Notes under the pieces: generated by a model
What the model was told of the DNA's origin: nothing
The model's database searches: none
Seen by the model: the letters and a program-made list of their open reading frames with translations, nothing else
Shown here: one piece after another, positions 1 to 6,407 of the stretch
Layout: each line of letters starts with the position of its first letter
Position numbering within the stretch: position 1 is the stretch's first letter
Translations under genes and position numbers: made by a program
From: Clostridiaceae bacterium
Lineage (GTDB): Bacteria > Bacillota > Clostridia > Oscillospirales > Acutalibacteraceae
Assembly (NCBI GenBank): GCA_904501875.1
Contig: CAJGCQ010000058.1
Coordinates: 1 to 7,422 of the forward strand
DNA length: 7,422 nucleotides
Direction of reading: 5' to 3'

Positions 1-15
1 GGTGCTTAAAGCACC
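1..15. terminator. Perfect hairpin beyond feoB 3' end, possible terminator
   Basis: The first 15 bases form a perfect inverted repeat, GGTGCT-TAA-AGCACC (6-bp stem, 3-base loop). On the plus strand it is followed by a T-rich but interrupted stretch (CTTTCTGTTTCTATT), so it could end a transcript entering from the left. It also lies 42 bases beyond the feoB stop and could end feoB, but the minus-strand U-tract would fall outside the window and cannot be checked. It is best read as a possibly bidirectional terminator between convergent genes. Confidence 0.5.
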
Positions 16-56
16 CTTTCTGTTTCTATTACAACAAATTTTCTTATTTTGTCAAA

Positions 57-2201
57 TCAAAACAAAACCGAAGCAATAAAATTTACCGACATACAAAGAA
101 GGATACCGATAGCGGTGGGAATTGCGCAGCTAAGTGCCGTCCATTTAAGACTGCCGGTTTCTTTTTTTATTGTAAGGAGAGTTGTAGAGCAGGGCCAGTG
201 CATAAGGGTAAAGATTATAAAGCATACCGCCGTGACGGCGTTCCAACCGTTGGAAACAAATAACGCCTGCATTTGGGCAAGACTGTAGACGCTTTCGATA
301 GTTCCCGCCGAAAGATAGCTCATCATTATTATGGGTACTACAATCTCGTTTGCGGGAAAGCCTAATATGAAGGCGAAGAGGATTACGCCGTCAAGTCCCA
401 TAAGTTTGCCTAATGGGTCGAGAGCATTAGCGCAAAGGCTTAAAAGACTGCTTCCCGATACCGTAATATTTGCTAATAGCCAAATGATAAGTCCTGCGGG
501 AGCGGCTACCGAGGCGGCTCTGCCTAACACAAAAAGCGCACGGTCAAATATCGAGTGCACTATCACCCTGCCTATCTGCGGGCGGCGGTAGGGCGGGAGC
601 TCAAGGGTAAATGAGGAGGGTACACCCTTTAATAGGGTCTTTGAAAGCACCTTTGTTACAAGAAAGGTCATTCCTATTGATAAAATAATCGCAACAGTCA
701 GCACCGCAACCGAAATAAACGAGGAAAGTCCTCCGTTAGTACCTGCCGCAAAAAACATTGCGATTATTGAAATTAACATCGGAAATCTGCCGTTACAGGG
801 GATAAAATTGTTTGTAAGCACCGCTAAAAGCCGTTCTCTCGGGGAGTCAATAATTCTACACCCCACAATGCCTGCCGCATTGCACCCAAAGCCCATGCAT
901 ATTGTAAGCGCTTGCTTTCCGCATGCGTCACAGCGTTTAAAGGGTCGGTCAAGGTTATAGGCAATCCTCGGAAGATAGCCTGAGTCCTCTAAAAGGGTGA
1001 AAAGCGGGAAGAATATCGCCATAGGCGGGAGCATTACCGCAATTACCGAGGCGAGCACCCTGTAAACCCCGTCAATAAGCACCCCGTGAAGCTGGCTTGG
1101 CGCATTAATTGAGACGAAAACCGCATTAAGCTTATCCCCGATAAATCCAAAAAGGCTTGACAAAAGCTCCGAGGGGTAATTTGCCCCTGTAATGGTAAGC
1201 CAAAAAATAGCGCCGAGCAAAAGGAGCATAAAGGGATAGGCAGTAAATTTTCCCGTAAGCAGTTTATCAAGTCTGCGGTCTCGCCCGGAGTACTGCTTTT
1301 TTTCATATCTAACCGCACCCTCACAGATTTTTTCGGCGGCGGCTACAACGGCTGAAACGGTTTTGTCCTTTAGTTTTTGGGGATTAATGCCCGAGCCTTC
1401 GAGAGTGGCTTTTGCTTTATTAAGCGCTGCGAAAAGGGCAGGATTTTTAAGAAAATCGTCTCCTAAACAGCCGCAAATCTCACATAATAGCGAGCTGTCG
1501 CCGTCCAGCAGCTTAAGTGAGAGCCAACGGCTGTTGATTTTGCCTTTAGAGAGCCGCTTTGCCTCAGGCTCAACAATAGCTATTGCCTGTTCAATTTCAG
1601 GTGAATATGTCACTTTAAAAGGCTTATTTTCTCTCTTGTTATCACAGGCGGTGTCAAGCGCATCCAAAAGCCCTTCAAGGCTTTTCTTTTTGCGAGCCGT
1701 AACCCCTATTACGGGAACGCCCAGGCGCTCTTCAAGCTTTTTTAAATCAATGCTGATTTTTTTTCGCTTTGCCTCGTCCATAAGGTTTACACATACAATA
1801 ACATTCGAGGAAATCTCAAGGGTTTGAAGTACCAAATTCATATTTCTTTCAAGGCAGGTTGCGTCGCAGACCACCGCTACCGCATCGGGCGCACCAAAGC
1901 AGATGAAATTCCGTGCAACCTCCTCCTCGGCGGAGTGTGCCATAAGAGAGTAGGTTCCCGGTATATCAACCAAAACAAAAGAATGTTTTTTGCTTTTGCA
2001 GTAGCCTTGTGCGTTGGTGACTGTCTTGCCCGGCCAGTTGCCCGTGTGCTGATTAAGTCCCGTTAGGGCGTTGAAAACCGTACTTTTGCCTACATTAGGG
2101 TTTCCCGCAAGGGCTATAATTTTATCGTTTGGACTCTGCTTTTTTATAATAAGGCCTGAATCCACCGCACCTATTCCCACCGAGCTTTTGGTAAGACCCA
2201 T
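57..2201 (-). CDS. feoB: Ferrous iron transport protein B (FeoB), clostridial subtype
   Basis: Inner-membrane Fe(II) transporter with an N-terminal cytosolic GTPase, 714 aa from the chosen start. The G-domain motifs are G1 GNPNVGKST (residues 33-41), a switch region TGNWPGKTV (53-61), G3 DIPG (79-82), G4 NLMD (139-142) and a G5-like VTAR (167-170). A helical spacer region follows, and from about residue 322 there are many hydrophobic segments carrying the Gate region: GFGCN at 437-441 and PCNGRFP at 468-474, with a conserved-looking cysteine in each (C440, C469). The reading frame is open further upstream to 2303, but the start at 2201 is preferred because GGAGGG lies 7 bases before it and the added residues would run into the divergent promoter region. 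The 27 residues before the G domain are not a FeoA domain, and no feoA or feoC lies next to the gene. Family assignment is secure; preference for Fe over Mn is inferred from the family. Confidence 0.96.
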   Translation of the reverse strand: MGLTKSSVGIGAVDSGLIIKKQSPNDKIIALAGNPNVGKSTVFNALTGLNQHTGNWPGKTVTNAQGYCKSKKHSFVLVDIPGTYSLMAHSAEEEVARNFICFGAPDAVAVVCDATCLERNMNLVLQTLEISSNVIVCVNLMDEAKRKKISIDLKKLEERLGVPVIGVTARKKKSLEGLLDALDTACDNKRENKPFKVTYSPEIEQAIAIVEPEAKRLSKGKINSRWLSLKLLDGDSSLLCEICGCLGDDFLKNPALFAALNKAKATLEGSGINPQKLKDKTVSAVVAAAEKICEGAVRYEKKQYSGRDRRLDKLLTGKFTAYPFMLLLLGAIFWLTITGANYPSELLSSLFGFIGDKLNAVFVSINAPSQLHGVLIDGVYRVLASVIAVMLPPMAIFFPLFTLLEDSGYLPRIAYNLDRPFKRCDACGKQALTICMGFGCNAAGIVGCRIIDSPRERLLAVLTNNFIPCNGRFPMLISIIAMFFAAGTNGGLSSFISVAVLTVAIILSIGMTFLVTKVLSKTLLKGVPSSFTLELPPYRRPQIGRVIVHSIFDRALFVLGRAASVAAPAGLIIWLLANITVSGSSLLSLCANALDPLGKLMGLDGVILFAFILGFPANEIVVPIIMMSYLSAGTIESVYSLAQMQALFVSNGWNAVTAVCFIIFTLMHWPCSTTLLTIKKETGSLKWTALSCAIPTAIGILLCMSVNFIASVLF

Positions 2202-2208
2202 ATGTTTT

Positions 2209-2214
2209 CCCTCC
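2209..2214 (-). promoter_or_regulatory. feoB ribosome binding site
   Basis: On the minus strand this reads GGAGGG, 7 bases (AAAACAT) before the ATG at 2201. It fixes the feoB start at MGLTK and argues against the longer reading frame that opens at 2303. Confidence 0.85.
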
Positions 2215-2232
2215 GCTGTATGTAATCTTCTA

Positions 2233-2238
2233 ATTATA
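2233..2238 (-). promoter_or_regulatory. Candidate -10 box for feoB
   Basis: The minus strand reads a perfect TATAAT, about 32 bases before the feoB ATG, which would give a leader of roughly 25 bases. At 16-18 bases upstream there is no good TTGACA match, so either the promoter is weak or activated, or the hexamer is chance in AT-rich DNA. No clear Fur-type 7-1-7 palindrome (TGATAATxATTATCA) overlaps it. For the plus-strand gene starting at 2318 I could not find a convincing -35/-10 pair in the same gap. Confidence 0.4.
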
Positions 2239-2301
2239 TGGTATTCTAAAGTCACCCGGTTTGTTAATGCGGAATATATCAGCCTTCTTGGGAATAATAG
2301 C

Positions 2302-2309
2302 AAAGGAGG
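2302..2309 (+). promoter_or_regulatory. Strong ribosome binding site of the FAD/Rieske gene
   Basis: AAAGGAGG lies 8 bases before the ATG at 2318. This near-perfect Shine-Dalgarno sequence selects the start MLSLWESS over the in-frame upstream ATG at 2261, which lacks such a site and would put 19 atypical residues before the protein. Confidence 0.88.
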
Positions 2310-2317
2310 CGATTTTT

Positions 2318-3628
2318 ATGCTATCACTTTGGGAAAGTTCTACAAAAAGGCCTGAATTTCCGAAATTAAGGGGAAATACCCACACCGATGTACTTATAAT
2401 CGGCGGAGGCATTGCGGGAATACTGTGCGGATATAAACTAAAAAATGCGGGTGTAGACTGCGTTATAGCCGAATCAGATAAAATTTGCAGGGGTGTAACT
2501 TCAGGTACAACCGCAAAAATCACAGTTCAGCACGGCGCAGTTTTTGATAAGCTTATCAATAAGTTCGGAACGGAGAAAGCAGGACTTTATCTAAAGGCTA
2601 ACGAAAAGGCACTTTCAGAATACAGGGAGCTTTGTAAAAGCATTGACTGCGATTTTAAGGAAACAGACTCCTATATTTACTCGCTTTCCGACCGGAGAAA
2701 AATTGAAAAAGAGGTAACCGCACTTAACAAGATAGGCGGAAATGCGGAATTTTGTGAAAAAACCGAGTTACCGTTTAGGGTGGCAGGAGCGGTAAAAATG
2801 TCGGGACAGGCGCAGTTTAATCCCTTAAAATTCTTGTATTCTATTGCAAAAGACCTCGCAATATATGAAAACACCGCCGTAAAGGAGCTTAAAGGGCTTA
2901 CGGCGGTGTGTGACAGCGGAGAAATAAGGGCGCAAAAAATCATAGTAGCCACCCATTTCCCGATAATTAATAAGCACGGGAGCTATTTTTTAAAGATGTA
3001 TCAAAAGCGGTCATATGTATCGGCGTTTTTGGGAGCTAAACCTATTAACGGTATGTACCGTGATGAATCGGAAAAGGGATTTTCCTTCAGAAGTGCGGGA
3101 AAGGTCCTTATAATCGGCGGGGAGAGTAAGCGTACGGGTGAAAAAAGCGGCGGTTGGGAGCAGATACGCTCCCTTGCGGAAAAATATTACCCGACTGCCA
3201 CCGAAAAATTTAATTGGGCGGCGCAGGACTGCATAACCCTTGACGGCGTGCCGTATATCGGCAATTACTCGGTAAATACCCCCGATTTATATGTAGCGAC
3301 AGGGTTTAATAAGTGGGGTATGACATCGTCTATGGTTGCGGCGGAAATACTGGCAGATATGATAAATGGCAAGACAAATGAATTTGCCAAGGTCTTCTCG
3401 CCCTCAAGGCATATTTTAAGAAAACAGCTTGTCCTAAATGCGGGGAGTGCGGTATGCGGTCTTGTGTATCCTACCGTAAAGCGCTGTCCCCACTTAGGCT
3501 GCGCCCTTAAATGGAATAAAAACGAGCGTAGTTGGGACTGCCCCTGCCACGGCTCCCGCTTTTCAGAGGACGGAAAGCTTTTAAACAACCCCGCAACAGG
3601 GGATATTGATTTACATGTTAGAGATTAG
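2318..3628 (+). CDS. FAD-dependent oxidoreductase with C-terminal Rieske [2Fe-2S] motif
   Basis: This 436-aa protein has a DAO-type (D-amino-acid oxidase/glycine oxidase-like) FAD fold followed by a Rieske iron-sulfur motif, the architecture of Bacillus YhfW-like proteins. The dinucleotide-binding motif is GGGIAG at residues 29-34, after a hydrophobic strand (DVLIIG), with an acidic strand end at E52 for the FAD ribose. A late FAD-contact segment reads YVATGFNKWGMT. The Rieske ligands are C390-x-H392 and C408-x-x-H411. C395 and C410 are the extra pair that forms a disulfide in bc1-type Rieske proteins (CPHLGC ... CPCHGS). Only a short stretch separates the FAD domain from the first ligand motif, so the Rieske domain looks abbreviated. 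No signal peptide or membrane segment is seen, so it is probably cytoplasmic. It is divergent from feoB and ends at a terminator. The substrate and electron partner are unknown; YhfW itself has no settled function as far as I know. Confidence 0.9.
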   Translation: MLSLWESSTKRPEFPKLRGNTHTDVLIIGGGIAGILCGYKLKNAGVDCVIAESDKICRGVTSGTTAKITVQHGAVFDKLINKFGTEKAGLYLKANEKALSEYRELCKSIDCDFKETDSYIYSLSDRRKIEKEVTALNKIGGNAEFCEKTELPFRVAGAVKMSGQAQFNPLKFLYSIAKDLAIYENTAVKELKGLTAVCDSGEIRAQKIIVATHFPIINKHGSYFLKMYQKRSYVSAFLGAKPINGMYRDESEKGFSFRSAGKVLIIGGESKRTGEKSGGWEQIRSLAEKYYPTATEKFNWAAQDCITLDGVPYIGNYSVNTPDLYVATGFNKWGMTSSMVAAEILADMINGKTNEFAKVFSPSRHILRKQLVLNAGSAVCGLVYPTVKRCPHLGCALKWNKNERSWDCPCHGSRFSEDGKLLNNPATGDIDLHVRD

Positions 3629-3634
3629 ACGATA

Positions 3635-3669
3635 GATATTAGAAATATCCCTAAGTCAGCTCCGCTGAC
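3635..3669. repeat. Two tandem small hairpins before a terminator (repeat-like element)
   Basis: Two perfect short inverted repeats sit in a row: GATATT-AGA-AATATC (3635-3649) and GTCAGC-TCC-GCTGAC (3655-3669). They directly abut the terminator stem at 3670. The preceding bases contain the word ATTAGA twice (3624-3629 and 3638-3643). This layout of a GC-rich small hairpin followed by a C-run/G-run terminator resembles dispersed intergenic elements I recall from Oscillospiraceae and Faecalibacterium-type genomes. Only one copy is present here, so its repeated nature is not shown by this window. Confidence 0.5.
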
Positions 3670-3697
3670 AGCCCCCTTTAGGCAAGGGGGCTTTTTT
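3670..3697 (+). terminator. Intrinsic terminator of the FAD/Rieske gene
   Basis: AGCCCCC (3670-3676) pairs with GGGGGCT (3686-3692) around a 9-base loop and is followed at once by a run of six T (3692-3697). It lies 41 bases after the stop codon at 3628. On the minus strand the same hairpin has no U-tract (GTCAGC follows), so it should act only on the plus-strand transcript, leaving the convergent dpaB without an obvious intrinsic terminator here. Confidence 0.88.
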
Positions 3698-3717
3698 AGC
3701 TTGTGCAAATTTGATAT

Positions 3718-4290
3718 TTAAATCAAAATCGGCTGTATCTGCTCGCCGTTTAAGGCTTTTTCCACCGTTTGCGGGATAAGGAAAAAATCGCATACCAAGG
3801 AATTGTTTTTGCCTATCGGGTCGTCCTGACGGTAGGGAACGAAATAAATATTTGAGGTGTTGTGCAGAAGCCCTAAATTTTTAGCTGACGCACCCAGTGC
3901 GTCGTTGGTGGCTACAGCCAGCACTACAGGCTTGTTGTTTCTAAGGCTTGCCTTTACCGCCATTGTGACGGGTGTATCGGTAATACCAAGCGCAATTTTT
4001 GCCGCCGTATTGCCCGTGCAGGGGGAAACGACTATCATATCAAGAAGATTTTTAGGACCTATCGGCTCGGCGGCGGCAATATCGTGTATAATTTCCTCGC
4101 CGCAAATTTCCTCGACCTCGCTTATTAAATCTTCCGCTTTACCGAAGCGTGTATCGGTGCTATATACAATCTGCGACATTATCGGCTTTATTTTATAACC
4201 CTCGTCTGCAAGAGCTTTTAGGGCTGCGAGGGATTTTTTTATTGTGCAGAAGGAACCGCAGAACGCATATCCCAGTGTAATGTTTTTCAT
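3718..4290 (-). CDS. dpaB: Dipicolinate synthase subunit B (DpaB/SpoVFB)
   Basis: This 190-aa protein is close in length to Bacillus subtilis SpoVFB (about 200 aa) and has the flavoprotein-like Rossmann fold of that family. Visible features are the N-terminal phosphate-binding stretch GYAFCGSFCT (7-16), SPCTGNTAAKIALGITDTPV (89-108), the strand PVVLAVATND (121-130) and the late segment FVPYRQDDP (150-158), all typical of DpaB. With DpaA it converts a dihydrodipicolinate-pathway intermediate to dipicolinic acid in the mother cell during sporulation; the acid then accumulates with calcium in the spore core. The ATG follows AGAGGAG by 6 bases and lies 15 bases after the dpaA stop, so the two genes are almost certainly co-transcribed and possibly translationally linked. 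It is convergent with the FAD/Rieske gene. The asd, dapG and dapA genes that follow spoVFB in Bacillus are not here. Confidence 0.94.
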   Translation of the reverse strand: MKNITLGYAFCGSFCTIKKSLAALKALADEGYKIKPIMSQIVYSTDTRFGKAEDLISEVEEICGEEIIHDIAAAEPIGPKNLLDMIVVSPCTGNTAAKIALGITDTPVTMAVKASLRNNKPVVLAVATNDALGASAKNLGLLHNTSNIYFVPYRQDDPIGKNNSLVCDFFLIPQTVEKALNGEQIQPILI

Positions 4291-4296
4291 AAAGTT

Positions 4297-4303
4297 CTCC
4301 TCT
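4297..4303 (-). promoter_or_regulatory. dpaB ribosome binding site in the dpaA-dpaB gap
   Basis: The minus strand reads AGAGGAG, 6 bases before the dpaB ATG at 4290. It is far stronger than the site in front of dpaA, which hints that dpaB may be translated more efficiently than dpaA from the shared message. Confidence 0.75.
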
Positions 4304-4305
4304 TT

Positions 4306-5100
4306 TTATATATGTGAATTAAGTATCTCTATTACGGTTTCCGCTAAAATTTTTCCTGCGGTAAGGGGTGCGGTGATTCCAGGTAGACCCGGTGCTTTAA
4401 GAGCGGTAATGCCGCAGTCTCTGGCGGCTAAGATATCAAAACCGCCAAATGTTGACAAATCAATTAACAGCTTTACGGCACAGTCTTCAAAAGCTTTTTC
4501 CTCAATCGCCTTGACATCCACAGTGTTAAAAACAATATCGTAATCCGAAAGCGAGCTGCTTACTGCTTTGGTTTCTAAAGCAGAATAGCCCAAAGCCTTA
4601 ATGAGCGCAAAATCGGCGGGCTTTCTAGCGCTTACAGTGACATATGCTCCGAGGGCTTTCAGCCTGTCGGCCAAAACCTTACCGACCCTGCCGTAGCCTA
4701 TTACAAGCACTCGACTTTGCCACAAGGTAAACGAGGTGTTTTCAATCGCAAGCTTTATTGCCCCCTCAGCGGTGGGAATTGCATTAAGCAGGGAATAGCT
4801 GTCAAGCGCCCCGTAATCTATGCAGTTTTTGTCCTTAAAGGTGTAATTACATGTTAGCAATAGACGGTTATCCGCCTTGTCTGCCACTTGAGAAAGATAG
4901 ATTTTTTGCCTTGCAAAGGGGGCAAAGACAGTTTCACCGTCCTTTGTGGTGGGGACGGGCAGGAGCAAAACATCGCCGTTTATATTTCCCTCTTCCTCGT
5001 CATAAAGACCTACAGTGTTCACCGAAAATCCATTTTCTTTTAATATCTTTTCGGCAATTTTAAGGCGTTTATCGCCGCCTATTACGGTAATCTTCTTCAT
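4306..5100 (-). CDS. dpaA: Dipicolinate synthase subunit A (DpaA/SpoVFA)
   Basis: This 264-aa protein is somewhat shorter than Bacillus subtilis SpoVFA (about 297 aa). It is the NAD(P)-binding partner of DpaB in dipicolinate synthase, a mother-cell enzyme of late sporulation. An N-terminal domain starts with VIGGDKR (6-12). A mid segment LNAIPTAEGAI (105-115) leads into a second Rossmann domain with VLVIGYGRVG (131-140), and the protein ends with the family segment APGLPGITAPLTAG (236-249). An in-frame ATG at 5109 would add MIS, but the start at 5100 is chosen because the only Shine-Dalgarno-like bases, AGAG at 5113-5110, lie 9 bases before it and directly abut the 5109 ATG. That site is weak. 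The gene begins only 15 bases after the U-tract of a terminator-like hairpin, so its promoter must overlap or precede that hairpin. Confidence 0.94.
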   Translation of the reverse strand: MKKITVIGGDKRLKIAEKILKENGFSVNTVGLYDEEEGNINGDVLLLPVPTTKDGETVFAPFARQKIYLSQVADKADNRLLLTCNYTFKDKNCIDYGALDSYSLLNAIPTAEGAIKLAIENTSFTLWQSRVLVIGYGRVGKVLADRLKALGAYVTVSARKPADFALIKALGYSALETKAVSSSLSDYDIVFNTVDVKAIEEKAFEDCAVKLLIDLSTFGGFDILAARDCGITALKAPGLPGITAPLTAGKILAETVIEILNSHI

Positions 5101-5115
5101 ACTAATCATCTCTGT

Positions 5116-5162
5116 AAAAAAAATAAGCGCCTACTGTGTACATTACAGTTTATGGCGCTTAT
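5116..5162 (-). terminator. Intrinsic terminator of cca, in the dpaA leader
   Basis: Read on the minus strand, ATAAGCGCC (5162-5154) pairs with GGCGCTTAT (5131-5123), a perfect 9-bp stem. Inside it, ACTGT pairs with ACAGT (5149-5145 with 5137-5133). A run of eight T follows (5123-5116). It starts 6 bases after the cca stop at 5169 and ends 15 bases before the dpaA ATG, so it should insulate the sporulation gene pair from vegetative cca transcription. On the plus strand there is no U-tract. Confidence 0.88.
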
Positions 5163-5173
5163 AGCTTTTTAGT
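5144..5173 (-). promoter_or_regulatory. Candidate sigma-K-like promoter for dpaA-dpaB
   Basis: On the minus strand, AC (5173-5172) is followed 17 bases later by CATAAACTG (5154-5146), one base away from the Bacillus sigma-K -10 pattern CATAnnnTA. A start site near 5140 would fall inside the cca terminator, downstream of its 5' arm, so the message could not form the stem. Bacillus spoVF is sigma-K controlled, which makes the match relevant, but the motif is short and one position is off. This is inference. Confidence 0.3.
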
Positions 5174-6335
5174 TACGGTTAAATTCTTCTGATTTTTGAA
5201 GCAATATACTCTTTCTGTTAAGCTCGGGATTCGCTACAACCGATTTTCTGAGATATTCGAGGGTTTCACCGATTTTCTCGCCGCTGATACCTAAATCAAT
5301 AAGATTTTTCCCTCCGATTTTAAGGTCGGAAATTCTGTAGGGCTCGCCGTTTTCTATTATGTCACGGAGTAAATTAAGAGCGTTTTCGGTATGGGCGCCG
5401 AAATAGTGCTTTTTGAAATACAAATATTTTTCCACCGAGTAGGGGTCGGTTTTAAATAACATTTCCTTAATTTCCGGCTTGCTTTTTGGAAAGGGAAGGG
5501 ATAAAAGGGTTAAAATATTTTGGTAAAGCTTTTTTTCCTTGTTTGAGGGCTTTAAAAAATTTAGAGCCGATATTAAATCATTTGTAGCAGAATAGAGAAA
5601 ACTAAAAAGGGCAAGACCTTCGCTTTGCAGGGGAACGATTTTTGAATAATCAGGATTTTTAATCCCTATAAATCGGAGTCCCTTTATATCGGTAAGCGGC
5701 TTTAAAGATATAGGATTTTTGCCGTTTATAGCTTTCCTAAGCTCCGAAGAAATGCGCTCGGCTGAGATGTTTTCAAGCAAAGGAGCACATTTAAGGGCGG
5801 CGTTAAGGGTTTCTTTTTCGGGGGTGAACTTTAAAACAGAGGCAAAGCGGAAAAGCCGCAGGATTCTAAGTGCGTCTTCAGTAAAGCGCTTTTCGGGCTC
5901 GCCTACCGCACGGAGAATTTGGTTGTTTATATCCTCGGTACCGCCGAAAAAGTCCTTAACACCCTCGCTTTTATTATAGGCTATTGCGTTTACCGTAAAA
6001 TCCCGGCGGGCAAGGTCCTCTTTAAGGCTTTTAACAAAGGTTACGCTCATAGGTCTTCTGTGGTCGGCATAGTCGCCGTCGGCACGGTAGGTTGTAACTT
6101 CTGCGGCAATACCGCCGTTTATTACGGTTACCGTACCGTGCTTAATGCCTGTGGGGACGGTCTTTTCAAAAAGCGTAAGGATAGCTTCGGGCGGGGCAGA
6201 TGTGGTAATATCATAATCGTGCGGGGGAATACCCATCAGCATATCCCGCACACAGCCGCCTACAAGGTAGGCTTCAAAGCCGTTTTTCACAAGCGTATCG
6301 ATAATAAATTGAATTTCTTTGGGAATATAAAGCAT
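5169..6335 (-). CDS. cca: CCA tRNA nucleotidyltransferase (class II, poly(A) polymerase family)
   Basis: This 388-aa cytoplasmic enzyme adds or repairs the 3'-terminal CCA of tRNAs from CTP and ATP. The head/neck motifs of class II enzymes are all present: GGCVRD (26-31), the metal-binding HDYD (D40 and D42), RRDFTVNA (110-117), the nucleotide-template motif EDALRILR (153-160) and the following helix with SAERISSEL (191-199). The C-terminal end carries the usual segment ISDLKIGGKNLIDLGISG followed by IGETLEYL and NP-x-LNR. No HD phosphohydrolase motif is visible. The sequence alone does not say whether it adds the full CCA or only part of it in a split CC/A system. The start is supported by GAAGGA 5 bases upstream (6346-6341). 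It is divergent from murC and is followed by its own terminator. Confidence 0.96.
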   Translation of the reverse strand: MLYIPKEIQFIIDTLVKNGFEAYLVGGCVRDMLMGIPPHDYDITTSAPPEAILTLFEKTVPTGIKHGTVTVINGGIAAEVTTYRADGDYADHRRPMSVTFVKSLKEDLARRDFTVNAIAYNKSEGVKDFFGGTEDINNQILRAVGEPEKRFTEDALRILRLFRFASVLKFTPEKETLNAALKCAPLLENISAERISSELRKAINGKNPISLKPLTDIKGLRFIGIKNPDYSKIVPLQSEGLALFSFLYSATNDLISALNFLKPSNKEKKLYQNILTLLSLPFPKSKPEIKEMLFKTDPYSVEKYLYFKKHYFGAHTENALNLLRDIIENGEPYRISDLKIGGKNLIDLGISGEKIGETLEYLRKSVVANPELNRKSILLQKSEEFNRN

Positions 6336-6362
6336 ATTTTTCCTTCTTTCGTTAAAAAAGGG

Positions 6363-6391
6363 TTTATTTTTTTAGCAATAGGCAATATAAT
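6363..6391 (+). promoter_or_regulatory. Candidate vegetative promoter for murC
   Basis: A perfect TATAAT lies at 6386-6391 with TTTATT 17 bases upstream (6363-6368), a weak -35. The predicted start near 6398 gives a leader of about 27 bases before the murC ATG. The 89-bp gap must also hold the cca promoter on the other strand; TATTAT-like sequences occur there but I see no convincing -35 for them. Confidence 0.5.
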
Positions 6392-6407
6392 AATAGGTGA
6401 GATTAAT

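Noticed and set aside
1363..1827. 154-codon plus-strand open frame inside feoB
   Set aside because: It lies fully opposite feoB coding sequence, is serine-rich as expected for a reverse-complement frame, and has no domain.
2202..2260. Extension of feoB to the ATG at 2303, and a Fur box in the divergent gap
   Set aside because: The extension has no ribosome site and lies upstream of a strong GGAGGG at the 2201 start. The AT-rich bases around 2221-2250 do not form a Fur-, DtxR- or MntR-like palindrome when both strands are compared.
3857..4198. 113-codon plus-strand open frame opposite dpaB
   Set aside because: It is a shadow of the dpaB gene, with no recognisable family and no independent context.
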